Of a stretch of DNA of 64,000 nt, positions 16,614 through 24,271 are shown piece after piece. Under the pieces are notes generated by a model. The model had not been told where the DNA came from, did not search any database, and worked only from the letters and a program-made list of their open reading frames with translations. Source of the stretch: Lachnospiraceae bacterium GAM79 (GTDB taxonomy: Bacteria > Bacillota > Clostridia > Lachnospirales > Lachnospiraceae); contig AP018536.1 in the NCBI GenBank assembly GCA_003584705.1, positions 3,968,001 to 4,032,000 of the forward strand, read 5' to 3'. The stretch's first letter is position 1. Each line of letters starts with the position of its first letter. Position numbers and translations under genes: made by a program.

Positions 16614-17297
16614 ATGAATTTATTAGAGGTCAAGAGTATTTGTAAGACCTATGGCAGCGGTGAAACTGCTGTAAAAGCGCTTAGGAATGTTAGCTTTTCT
16701 GTTCCTAAGGGAGAATATGTGGCAATCGTCGGAGAATCTGGTTCGGGCAAAAGCACACTGCTGAATATGATCGGTGCGCTGGATATGCCAACTTCGGGAA
16801 AGGTGCTGATTGATGGTAAGGACATTTTTTCCATGAATGACCGAAAACTGACGGTATTTCGACGCAGGAATATTGGCTTTATCTTTCAGGCGTTTAACCT
16901 TATCCCAGAGTTGACGGTGGAACAAAATATGATTTTTCCGCTGCTGCTGGATTATCAAAAGCCGGACAAGAGATATTTGGAGGAACTGCTGACGGTTTTG
17001 AATTTGAAAGATCGTCGTAATCATTTACCCAGTCAGCTTTCCGGCGGTCAACAGCAGAGAGTGGCGATTGGCCGCGCATTGATTACCCGTCCTTCTCTGA
17101 TTCTGGCAGACGAACCAACAGGAAATTTGGACTCACAAAACAGCAGTGAGGTCATAGCATTGCTCAAAGAAACATCGAAAAAATACGAGCAGACCATCAT
17201 TATGATTACCCACAACCGCAGTATTGCGCAAACGGCAGACCGGGTATTACAGGTATCGGATGGCACTTTGACTGATTTTGGGAGGTGCCGTGAATGA
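16614..17297 (+). CDS. ABC transporter ATPase (BceA/MacB type)
   Basis: 227 residues. Walker A GESGSGKST (residues 40-48), signature LSGGQQQRVAIGRAL, Walker B LILADEPTGNLD, and H-loop MITHN. This belongs to the MacB/BceA/LolD group that pairs with FtsX-like permeases. Its stop overlaps the permease start (ATGA), indicating coupling. With the permease it probably removes antimicrobial peptides from the membrane. The substrate cannot be read from sequence. Confidence 0.93.
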   Translation: MNLLEVKSICKTYGSGETAVKALRNVSFSVPKGEYVAIVGESGSGKSTLLNMIGALDMPTSGKVLIDGKDIFSMNDRKLTVFRRRNIGFIFQAFNLIPELTVEQNMIFPLLLDYQKPDKRYLEELLTVLNLKDRRNHLPSQLSGGQQQRVAIGRALITRPSLILADEPTGNLDSQNSSEVIALLKETSKKYEQTIIMITHNRSIAQTADRVLQVSDGTLTDFGRCRE

Positions 17298-19102
17298 AAA
17301 GCTATCTTAGTCTCATTCCCATCTCCGCTAAAGTTCACCGCCGACAAAATCGTATGACGCTGCTTTGCATTGTATTTGCTGTGTTTATGGTAACAGCAGT
17401 ATTCAGTATGGCAGAAATGGGTTTTCGGATGGAACAGGCTCGATTGGTTGGTAAGCATGGAAGTTTCTCTATTGGAGACTTGCTCGGCAGTTCAATGGGA
17501 CAAACCCTTCTTTCTGTCGCGGTTGTTCTGTTCCTGTTGATTTTGGTTGCAGGCGTTTTGATGATTTCCAGCAGTATGAACAGTAGCGTTGCCCAGAGAA
17601 CCAAATTTTTTGGAATGATGCGTTGCATTGGTATGAGTAAGCAGCAGATTATTCGGTTTGTTCGTCTGGAGGCATTGAACTGGTGCAAAACGGCTGTACC
17701 CATCGGTCTTATTTTAGGGGTTGTTACAACATGGGGGCTGTGTGCGGTACTGCGCTTTGTAGTCAGAGAAGAATTTTCTGATATTCCCCTCTTTGGTATC
17801 AGTATTTTTGGCATTGCCTGCGGTATCTTTGTTGGGCTGATTACTGTACTGATTGCCGCAAATGCTCCGGCGAAACATGCCGCGAAGGTATCTCCTATCA
17901 CAGCGGTGTCTGGAAATGCAGACCACGGAAAAACAATGCGTCATTCCCAGTATACAGGATTCGGAAAGATTGAAGCCCTTCTCGGTATCGGCCATGCGGT
18001 CTCCGGGAAGAAAAATTTATTCCTGATGACAGGTTCTTTTGCACTTAGCATCATCTTATTTTTGAGCTTTTCCGTTATGATCGATTTTGTGGATTATTTG
18101 ATACCTCAGTCAGCTGCCACATCAGATATTGATATTGCAAGTGCTGACGGTAATGCGATTCCTCGGGAACTGCTTACATCCATCCGTGAAATGGATGGAG
18201 TGAGAGAGGTTTACGGGCGGCGTAGTGCGTTTGATGTTCCTGCCAGATTAAATGGCGATACCGGATTTTCCGGTACAATCGACCTGATTTCTTATGATGA
18301 TTTTGATTTGCAATGTCTGAAAAAAGATGGTGCTTTGAAAAGAGGGAGTGATTTGTCCAAAGTTTATGGAGACAGTCACTTTGTTTTGGCAACATCCGAT
18401 CAGGACAGTACATGGAAAATCGGCGACACCGTTCAAATTGGGGATGAAACCCTTACCATAGCTGGATTGTTAAAAAATGACCCCTTTAGCGAGGATGGAT
18501 TGACAAACGGAAAACTCACATTGATTACCTCCGGAGAAACATTTATCCGTTTAACAGGGAATGATGATTATTCTCTTGTGCTGATACAGACAGCGGGGAA
18601 TATTACGGATGAAAATGTTCAGGCAATCCAAAATTCCGTAGATAAAACATATAGTTTTCGTGATAAACGCGACGAGCGTACTACGGGAACTTATATGGCT
18701 TTTGTTTTCTGTGTTTATGCGTTTTTGGCAATTATTGCACTGGTAACGGTAATGAATATCATCAACAGTATTTCTATGAGTGTGTCTACCAGAATGAAGC
18801 AATACGGGGCTATGCGTGCAGTAGGAATGGATGAACGGCAAATGACAAAAATGATTGCTTGCGAAGCATTCACTTATGCTGTTTTGGGGTGCGTTGTTGG
18901 CTGTGCTATTGGCTTGCCGCTTAGCAAGCTGCTGTATGATTTCCTTATTGCAGGACATTTTCCATCTGCGGTATGGCAGTTTCCAATTACCTCTTTGGGC
19001 GTCATTCTTTTGTTTGTCTCGATTGCGGCAATCGCGGCTGTGTATACTCCGGCAAAACGGATTCGTAATATGTCGATAACTGCAACCATCAATGAATTAT
19101 AG
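17294..19102 (+). CDS. ABC transporter permease, FtsX/MacB type
   Basis: 602 residues. Membrane segments near residues 22-41, 72-94, 135-155 and 168-190, then one near 245, a large outside domain of about 200 residues (MacB-like, roughly 270-460), and three more segments near 470-590. FtsX domains are seen as MMRCIGMSKQQIIRFV and AMRAVGMDERQMTKMI. It is smaller than a classical BceB, with a MacB-like two-domain layout. Works with the ATPase upstream. A terminator pair follows. Confidence 0.9.
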   Translation: MKSYLSLIPISAKVHRRQNRMTLLCIVFAVFMVTAVFSMAEMGFRMEQARLVGKHGSFSIGDLLGSSMGQTLLSVAVVLFLLILVAGVLMISSSMNSSVAQRTKFFGMMRCIGMSKQQIIRFVRLEALNWCKTAVPIGLILGVVTTWGLCAVLRFVVREEFSDIPLFGISIFGIACGIFVGLITVLIAANAPAKHAAKVSPITAVSGNADHGKTMRHSQYTGFGKIEALLGIGHAVSGKKNLFLMTGSFALSIILFLSFSVMIDFVDYLIPQSAATSDIDIASADGNAIPRELLTSIREMDGVREVYGRRSAFDVPARLNGDTGFSGTIDLISYDDFDLQCLKKDGALKRGSDLSKVYGDSHFVLATSDQDSTWKIGDTVQIGDETLTIAGLLKNDPFSEDGLTNGKLTLITSGETFIRLTGNDDYSLVLIQTAGNITDENVQAIQNSVDKTYSFRDKRDERTTGTYMAFVFCVYAFLAIIALVTVMNIINSISMSVSTRMKQYGAMRAVGMDERQMTKMIACEAFTYAVLGCVVGCAIGLPLSKLLYDFLIAGHFPSAVWQFPITSLGVILLFVSIAAIAAVYTPAKRIRNMSITATINEL

Positions 19103-19124
19103 TTTCATATGTTAATCTGCCGCA

Positions 19125-19217
19125 CGACGGCAAAAGAAAAAAAGCCGTCGTAAAGCAGACACATTTTCACGCGCCTATGAAGCGGCGGCTTTGATTTTCA
19201 GAGCCGCCGTTTCTTTT
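19125..19217 (+). terminator. Two hairpins ending the transporter operon
   Basis: CGACGGC/GCCGTCG (19125-19131 with 19144-19150), then CGGCGGCT/AGCCGCCG (19183-19190 with 19202-19209) followed by TTTCTTTT. The second is a good intrinsic terminator 80 bases past the permease stop. Confidence 0.7.
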
Positions 19218-19260
19218 CGTCTACCTTAAAATAACGACGACCTAACACCGTGTAAATCCA

Positions 19261-19288
19261 CGGCGGCATATAAGGAGGATTGCCGCCG
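19261..19288 (+). promoter_or_regulatory. Hairpin with ribosome site in its loop
   Basis: CGGCGGCA (19261-19268) pairs with TGCCGCCG (19281-19288). The 12-base loop carries the perfect Shine-Dalgarno AAGGAGG, and the last stem base is the G of the following GTG start codon. This can present or hide the ribosome site of the 35-codon ORF. Confidence 0.6.
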
Positions 19289-19395
19289 TGTCTATTTTTG
19301 CCTCTTTTCATAGTACCCATGACCTGCACCAGCTAAAAAAAGCCTGTTCCCAGCAGCGGAGCAATGCGGTCAGAAGTATGCACTATACCATGTAA
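19288..19395 (+). CDS. 35-residue small protein before the sigma-like genes
   Basis: GTG start nine bases after AAGGAGG. It reads MSIFASFHSTHDLHQLKKAC and ends ...RSMHYTM. No membrane segment and no family recognised. The strong ribosome site inside a hairpin loop supports real translation, either as a leader peptide controlling the downstream sigma-like gene or as a small protein of the element family. Confidence 0.5.
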   Translation: MSIFASFHSTHDLHQLKKACSQQRSNAVRSMHYTM

Positions 19396-19526
19396 CTAAA
19401 CAGCAAAATATACTCCATTACGCTCGTATGGCTTTATGCCGTCCGGGCGCTTTTTTGTCCCTATGGAGCCGGAACATCGGGTCAGCATGGCCCGAACTTT
19501 ATCCCCGGAGCCGCGCCCCGCCGCCT

Positions 19527-19555
19527 CATTCAGATTTACCCAAAAAATCTGAATG
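19527..19555 (+). promoter_or_regulatory. Hairpin abutting a ribosome site
   Basis: A perfect 11-bp stem CATTCAGATTT/AAATCTGAATG (19527-19537 with 19545-19555) whose last base is the first G of GGAGG, the ribosome site of the gene at 19568. It may regulate translation. Between the 35-codon ORF and this hairpin I see only a GC-rich stretch ending in TTTTTT at about 19450. Confidence 0.5.
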
Positions 19556-19567
19556 GAGGAAATGCAG

Positions 19568-19981
19568 ATGGAAGTTACCATCAATTATAACGGACAAGCT
19601 GTGGCTGTGGAGGTCACGCTGGAAGTCTATGAATTTCTTGACCGGGCCGATCACAAAACGGAGAACCTGTTTCATGAACAGCGGCGGCATTGGGATGGCC
19701 GGGAGTTTGACGAGTACATCATTACCACCGAGGGCGTAGGAGCCTACGGCGAAACGCCGGAAGAATACCTTTGCCGCATGGAAACGCTGCATGAGCTGAT
19801 GGCGGTTCTGGACACCTGTACCGAGGCTCAGCGCCGCCGGTTCCTGCTCTATGCGCTTGACGGGCTGAGCCTTGCAGAGATCGGTGTGCTGTGCGGTTGC
19901 TCCAAAGTGGCTGTGTATCAAAGTGTGGAGGCGGTCAGAAAAAAATTTATAAATTTCTTTGAGAACAGGCTTAACGAATGA
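19568..19981 (+). CDS. Sigma-70 region 4-like regulator
   Basis: 137 residues from ATG 19568, eight bases after GGAGG. The C-terminal helix-turn-helix resembles sigma region 4 (LDTCTEAQRRRFLLYALDGLSLAEIGVLCGCSKVAVYQSVEAVRKKF). No region 2 is present, so it is a sigma-like activator rather than a full sigma factor. Genes of this type in Tn916/Tn1549-like elements control transfer and excision. First of three similar genes in a row. Confidence 0.8.
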   Translation: MEVTINYNGQAVAVEVTLEVYEFLDRADHKTENLFHEQRRHWDGREFDEYIITTEGVGAYGETPEEYLCRMETLHELMAVLDTCTEAQRRRFLLYALDGLSLAEIGVLCGCSKVAVYQSVEAVRKKFINFFENRLNE

Positions 19982-20084
19982 CCTGTTTTCTGGCTACCAA
20001 GTGAAAGGGATCATTTCCCTTATCTCAGCGAGGGGCGGACAGCGGACGAGCTGCCCGCCTCTCCGATTTTCAGGAGGTAAGCCT

Positions 20085-20537
20085 ATGAAAACAATCAATC
20101 TGCGGTGGATGTATCCCCACTACCGGCATGACGAGTTTGTGGATGTTACGGACGAGGTATGGGCAGCGATGTATCAGGCCCAGCGGGAGATGGAGAACTA
20201 TGAGCGTCGGAAAGTCTACCACCGCGCCTACTACTCTCTGGACGCATACAGCTGGCTGGAAAATTACGCACTGGAACACAGCAGATCACCGGAAGATATT
20301 TTGCTGGAACGAGAAGAAATGACCACGCGACTGCGCCTGATTGCAGCTCTGCCGGTGGCTCTGGCTCATGCCACTCCGGCACAGTCCCGCCGTGTTCACG
20401 CCTACTACATTGCCGGTATCAAGCAGCCGGAAATCGCCCGGAGAGAGGGTATCCATAGCAGTAAGGTCAGCGTTGCCATCCACCGGGGACTGCGGAATAT
20501 GCGCCGCTGCTATGATGACCTTTTTCAAACAGAGTGA
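20085..20537 (+). CDS. Sigma-like regulator, copy A
   Basis: 150 residues from ATG 20085 after CAGGAGG. N-terminus MKTINLRWMYPHYRHDEFVDV, a YYSLDAYSWLE segment and a C-terminal sigma region 4-like helix-turn-helix (TPAQSRRVHAYYIAGIKQPEIARREGIHSSKVSVAIHRGLRNM). It has the same plan as the next gene and is clearly its paralogue. A conserved Phage_rep/sigma-like group of conjugative elements. Target promoters unknown. Confidence 0.8.
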   Translation: MKTINLRWMYPHYRHDEFVDVTDEVWAAMYQAQREMENYERRKVYHRAYYSLDAYSWLENYALEHSRSPEDILLEREEMTTRLRLIAALPVALAHATPAQSRRVHAYYIAGIKQPEIARREGIHSSKVSVAIHRGLRNMRRCYDDLFQTE

Positions 20538-20547
20538 GGGCGTGCCT

Positions 20548-21009
20548 ATGCAGACCATCAATCTCAAACAATATTATCCATTTTGCAAAGAGGACATTTT
20601 TGTGGAGGTGTCCGATGAGATCGTCGAAGCGTTTCTTCTGGACAAGAGAGCCGAGGCCGCCAGAGATCGCAAGATGTTCCGGTATAAGGCGTTTTATTCC
20701 CTCGATTGTAACGATGGAATCGAAAATGCCGCCATCGGCTGGGCGCAGCCATCGCCGGAGGACTACCTGATAGAAAAAGAAGAATTAGCCGAATACGAAG
20801 AATTGATACGGCGATTGTACGAAGCCATTTCTTCCCTGCCGCCTATGCAGGCTCGCCGTGTCCATGCCCGCTATATGCTGGGTATGAAAGTGAAAGATAT
20901 TGCCGCAATGGAGGGTATCACACCATCACAGGCGGGAAAATCCATCCACGCTGCACTGCGGAGGCTGCGCCGGTACTTTGCTCGACAGAAATGGACGGTC
21001 AATCTATGA
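20548..21009 (+). CDS. Sigma-like regulator, copy B
   Basis: 153 residues starting ten bases after copy A with a weak ribosome site (GAGGGCG). N-terminus MQTINLKQYYPFCKEDIFVEV, FYSLDCNDGIE and PPMQARRVHARYMLGMKVKDIAAMEGITPSQAGKSI match copy A in order and spacing, showing a tandem duplication with strong divergence. Probably co-translated with copy A. The two may recognise different promoters. Confidence 0.8.
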   Translation: MQTINLKQYYPFCKEDIFVEVSDEIVEAFLLDKRAEAARDRKMFRYKAFYSLDCNDGIENAAIGWAQPSPEDYLIEKEELAEYEELIRRLYEAISSLPPMQARRVHARYMLGMKVKDIAAMEGITPSQAGKSIHAALRRLRRYFARQKWTVNL

Positions 21010-21037
21010 GTATTTTCAAAGAAAAGAGGTGCCTGAC

Positions 21038-21328
21038 ATGAACGAAAAAATTACAGCCCACCCCCAAAAAGAAGAACGGGAGAAAGTCCTGAAGGAGATT
21101 CGGCAGCTTGAAAACCGAAAGAAGATTTTGGAGAACAAGCAGCGGAACGAAGAACGCAGGGTTCGCACCCGCCGCCTGATTGAGCGCGGAGCCATTTTGG
21201 AGGGGATTTTCCCGCTGGCTCCCGACCTTTCCGGCGCAGAGGTTAAAGCATTTTTGATTGCCCTGTCCCATCTTCCGGGGGCTGCGGAATTGACTGCAAA
21301 CCTGCCAAAATCCGGGGACACGCCATAA
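21038..21328 (+). CDS. DUF3847-like small protein
   Basis: 96 residues with a highly charged coiled coil over residues 9-48 (EEREKVLKEIRQLENRKKIL...), then RRLIERGAILEGIFP. This resembles DUF3847, found next to MobA/MobL genes in Firmicute elements, so it may be a relaxosome accessory protein. It lies just before the oriT. AAAGAGGTG precedes the start. Confidence 0.7.
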   Translation: MNEKITAHPQKEEREKVLKEIRQLENRKKILENKQRNEERRVRTRRLIERGAILEGIFPLAPDLSGAEVKAFLIALSHLPGAAELTANLPKSGDTP

Positions 21329-21334
21329 GTCCCT

Positions 21335-21381
21335 TGTTTACAAGGGCGCACTTATACACCGTTGCCGGTGTCGTGCGCCCT
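21335..21381 (-). other. oriT: IncQ-type origin of transfer (element 1)
   Basis: A 9-bp inverted repeat AGGGCGCAC (21343-21351) with GTGCGCCCT (21373-21381). On the minus strand it reads TAAGTGCGCCCTTG, the nic-region consensus of the RSF1010/pIP501/pGO1 family of origins used by MobQ relaxases. It lies between the DUF3847 gene and the MobA/MobL gene, the expected place. Nicking would be on the minus strand just after GCGCCCT. Confidence 0.85.
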
Positions 21382-21514
21382 GCCGGGGCTGTTGCGTACT
21401 TCGTCCGCGATGGGGCGCTACGCTCCCCAAACCCCTTGTGCGCTCTGCGCAGCCAGACACCCGCTTTGCGTTTGTCCGGCTCCACAGAGCCTGTTATCCC
21501 CTCACTGAAAGGAG

Positions 21515-22960
21515 GTGTTCCCCATAGATTTCTGTCATATCCCCGTCAGTATCATCAAGCGCAGCGCGGGCCGTTCTGCTGTTGCCGCAGTTGCTTACCG
21601 CAGCGGAACCAAGCTGACAAATGAATGGGATGGAATGACCCACGACTACACCCGGAAAGGCGGCATTGTCCATGCGGAGATCATGCTGCCTGCCCACGCC
21701 CCGCCAGAGTTTGCAGACCGCTCCACCCTCTGGAACAGCGTGGAGCAAATCGAGAAAGCAAGGGACAGCCAGCTTGCCCGTGAGATCGAGGCAGCTCTGC
21801 CCCGCGAACTGTCCATAGAACAGCAGCTTGCCCTTGTCCGGGCCTATGTGAAGGACAACTTTGTGGACAAGGGGATGTGCGCCGATTTTGCCATCCATGA
21901 CAAGGGAACCGGCAACCCCCATGTTCATATCATGCTGACCGTCCGGCCTCTAAAAGAAAATGGCGCATGGGGCGCGAAGTGCCGCAAGGCATACGACCTG
22001 GACGAAAACGGCCAGCGTATCCCGGATGGGAAAGGCGGTTGGAAGAACCACCGGGAGGACACCACCGACTGGAACGACAAAGGGAATGTGGAGATTTGGC
22101 GGGCGGCATGGGCGGCCTTTACCAACCGGGCATTGGAGGCCGCCGGTCAGCCTGCCCTGGTAGACCACCGCAGCTACAAACGCCAGGGCATTGATAAAAT
22201 CCCCTCTGTCCACCTGGGGCCAGCGGCCAGCCAGATGGAGAAGCGCGGTATCCGCACCGACAAGGGAGAAGTCAACCGGCAGATCGCCGCCGACAACAAG
22301 CTGCTCAAGGAAATCAAGGCCCGCATTACCCGCCTCTACAACTGGTCTAAGGCCGAGGCGGAGAAGCCGGAGGGCCAGCAGCCCAGCATGATGGACTTGT
22401 GGGAGGCCCAGCAGCAGCTCAAGCGGCCCGACACCCGCACCGGCAAAATCCGGGCTTTGCAGGAGAGCGCCGCCCTGTTCAGCTTTATGCAGGCAAACGG
22501 AATCAAGACCATGCAGCAGCTCCACGATAAAATCTCCGACATGAACAGCAGCTACTATGACCTGCGGGGGAAGATTGTCCAGGCCGAGCGCCGGATTGCC
22601 ACCCTCACCGAGCGCGGGGAGATGTGGGCGCAGTACAACAAGTACAAGCCCATCCGCAAGCAGCTTGCCAAGGTAAAGCCGGAGAAACGGGAACTGTTCG
22701 AGCAGCGCCACAGCCGGGAACTGATCCTCTATGACGCGGCGGCCCGGTATCTGAAGGAACTGAAGGACAGCGGCGAGGAAATCACCCCGGAGGCATGGCA
22801 GCGGGAGATCGACCAGCTGACCGCCGGAAAGCAGACGGACACGCTTTCCATGAAATCCATGCGGGAGGATTTGAAAGCAGTGGAACGGATCCGCAAAACC
22901 GCCGAGCAGCTGTCCCGACAGGAAAGGGACAAGCCTCACGACCGTGGGCCGGAGCGGTAA
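21515..22960 (+). CDS. mobL: MobA/MobL (MobQ) relaxase
   Basis: About 480 residues. Motifs of MobA/MobL: DFCHIPVSIIKRSAGRSAVA with AYRSGTKL near the N-terminus, HAEIMLP, and the metal-binding GNPHVHIMLTVRP. A long helical C-terminal region follows. It nicks the oriT just upstream and leads the strand through a helper channel. The GTG at 21515 overlaps the ribosome site AAAGGAGG. ATA at 21524 has ideal spacing and gives the usual start DFCHIP, so the true start may be ATA. The gene is visibly richer in G and C than the cargo before it. Confidence 0.9.
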   Translation: MFPIDFCHIPVSIIKRSAGRSAVAAVAYRSGTKLTNEWDGMTHDYTRKGGIVHAEIMLPAHAPPEFADRSTLWNSVEQIEKARDSQLAREIEAALPRELSIEQQLALVRAYVKDNFVDKGMCADFAIHDKGTGNPHVHIMLTVRPLKENGAWGAKCRKAYDLDENGQRIPDGKGGWKNHREDTTDWNDKGNVEIWRAAWAAFTNRALEAAGQPALVDHRSYKRQGIDKIPSVHLGPAASQMEKRGIRTDKGEVNRQIAADNKLLKEIKARITRLYNWSKAEAEKPEGQQPSMMDLWEAQQQLKRPDTRTGKIRALQESAALFSFMQANGIKTMQQLHDKISDMNSSYYDLRGKIVQAERRIATLTERGEMWAQYNKYKPIRKQLAKVKPEKRELFEQRHSRELILYDAAARYLKELKDSGEEITPEAWQREIDQLTAGKQTDTLSMKSMREDLKAVERIRKTAEQLSRQERDKPHDRGPER

Positions 22961-23031
22961 AGGCTACCGCGTTTTGGCGTACCCCTGTCAAGTGTGTCGT
23001 GTTTCACGACATACTTTTGCATACAGAAAAA

Positions 23032-23059
23032 CCGCCGTACAGGTTTCCCCATACGGCGG
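23032..23059 (-). terminator. Terminator of the toxin-antitoxin operon
   Basis: CCGCCGTA (23032-23039) with TACGGCGG (23052-23059). On the minus strand a TTTTT run follows, nine bases after the toxin stop. A separate small stem GTCGTG/CACGAC lies at 22996-23010 after the relaxase gene. Confidence 0.8.
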
Positions 23060-23067
23060 CAGACTGT

Positions 23068-23358
23068 TTATTTGCCGAACAAGTCGCTGTGTGTGCCGGT
23101 GCGGGCCAGCGTCAGCACCAGAACATCATCCTCTATGCGGTAGACAAGCAGCCAGTCCGGGAGAATGTGACATTCTCGATGGCCTGCCCAATCGCCAGAC
23201 AGGTCATGGTCACGGTTCTTATCCGGCAGCGGTTCGCCCATCGCCAGCAACGCTACGACCTGCTCCAGCAGTTCGATCTTCAAGCCACGCTTGATGGCTC
23301 GTTTGTAGTCTTTTTTGAAACTGGTCGTGTACTTGACGGTATATTTGGTTTCTTTCAT
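23068..23358 (-). CDS. YafQ/RelE-type mRNA interferase toxin
   Basis: 96 residues of the RelE/YafQ family: KYTTSFKKDYKRAIKRGL, LLEQVVALLAMGEPLPDKNRDHDLSGDWAGHRECHILPDWLLVYRIEDDVLVLTLARTGTHSDLF. The conserved His and Asp of YafQ (H in GHRECHI, terminal H-S-DLF) are present. It follows the antitoxin with a four-base overlap. As a type II pair it would stabilise the element. It runs against the relaxase gene and ends at a good terminator. Confidence 0.92.
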   Translation of the reverse strand: MKETKYTVKYTTSFKKDYKRAIKRGLKIELLEQVVALLAMGEPLPDKNRDHDLSGDWAGHRECHILPDWLLVYRIEDDVLVLTLARTGTHSDLFGK

Positions 23359-23633
23359 CTTTTCAGGTCAGCAAATAACTCGTCAAGGTCATTGTAGCCC
23401 TTTACAGACGGGTCTTTTGCAATCCTTTCCGCTTCCAGCATGGCAGCAACCGTTTCTTTGTTCGGCTGTTCCAGCCTTACTTCAAAGGGAATGCCGCCTT
23501 CACGAAGCGACTGGCGCACAAAGATGTTAAACGCCGTAGTCAGGTTCATGCCAAGTTCAGTAAACAGTGCGTCCGCCTGCGCTTTCAAATCTGCGTCCAT
23601 GCGGATACTGATGTTTGTGGTATTTCCAGCCAT
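23355..23633 (-). CDS. RelB/DinJ-type antitoxin
   Basis: 92 residues from ATG 23633. Start MAGNTTNISIRMDADLKAQA is the ribbon-helix-helix of RelB/DinJ antitoxins, followed by LFTELGMNLTTAFNIFVRQS and a toxin-binding C-terminus ending DLDELFADLKR. A longer upstream reading is not supported, because AAAGGGG at good spacing favours this start. It autorepresses in known cases and neutralises the downstream toxin. Confidence 0.9.
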   Translation of the reverse strand: MAGNTTNISIRMDADLKAQADALFTELGMNLTTAFNIFVRQSLREGGIPFEVRLEQPNKETVAAMLEAERIAKDPSVKGYNDLDELFADLKR

Positions 23634-23759
23634 ACGATCAACCCCTTTCTGCTGGCAATTATAGTATATGCCATTTGCACGAAGAAAACAATACTTTGCA
23701 CGAATATTTAACAATAAATTCATTTAAGGAGGTTACCGGCTTTATGAAAGAAATCATTT

Positions 23760-24158
23760 ATGAAGAACAATAAGTCTGAACCTATCTCCGTCATGGATTA
23801 CCGCCAGTACCGCAGAGTGCGGAGGCTGGTGCATGAGTGCTGTAACTACATCGACGGAAACTGTATCGCCCTGGACGATGGGGAGGAATGTGTCTGTGTC
23901 CAGTCCATTTCCTATTCCCTGTTGTGCAGGTGGTTTCGGACGGCGGTATTGCCGCAGGATAAGGAACTGGAAACGGCGCTGTTCCACCGGCTGAATGCGA
24001 AAAAGTGCGCCGTATGTAGGGCGCTGTTTACCCCCGGTTCCAACCGGGCCAAATACTGCCCGGAATGTTCCGCACGCATGAAGCGGATCAATGCCGCAAA
24101 GCGCAAGCGGAAACAACGGGAGAAATGTCACGCTTTAGGGGCTGAAAAACCCTTGTAA
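23760..24158 (+). CDS. Cysteine-rich VLP-type protein
   Basis: 132 residues with CxxC pairs (CAVCRALFTPGSNRAKYCPECSARM) forming a probable zinc ribbon, and an N-terminal YRQYRRVRRLVHECCNYIDGNC typical of the cysteine-rich VLP proteins of Tn1549-like elements. Its ATG overlaps a 9-codon ORF at 23744-23773, whose own ATG follows AAGGAGG, so it may be translated by coupling to that leader. Probably nucleic-acid binding. Function unknown. Confidence 0.75.
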   Translation: MKNNKSEPISVMDYRQYRRVRRLVHECCNYIDGNCIALDDGEECVCVQSISYSLLCRWFRTAVLPQDKELETALFHRLNAKKCAVCRALFTPGSNRAKYCPECSARMKRINAAKRKRKQREKCHALGAEKPL

Positions 24159-24271
24159 ATCAAGGCTTTTTTCGAGGGTGTCAAAGGCAGGCTGATAGAT
24201 TTATCCTCTGACCCCTAAAACGGCCTTAAAATGCGTACAGAATCCCAAGAGAAACCCCAAGGAGGAACCCT

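Noticed and set aside
22795..23397. Plus-strand frame across the end of mobL and the toxin gene
   Set aside because: Antisense to a clear YafQ/RelE toxin and out of frame with mobL; no start signals.
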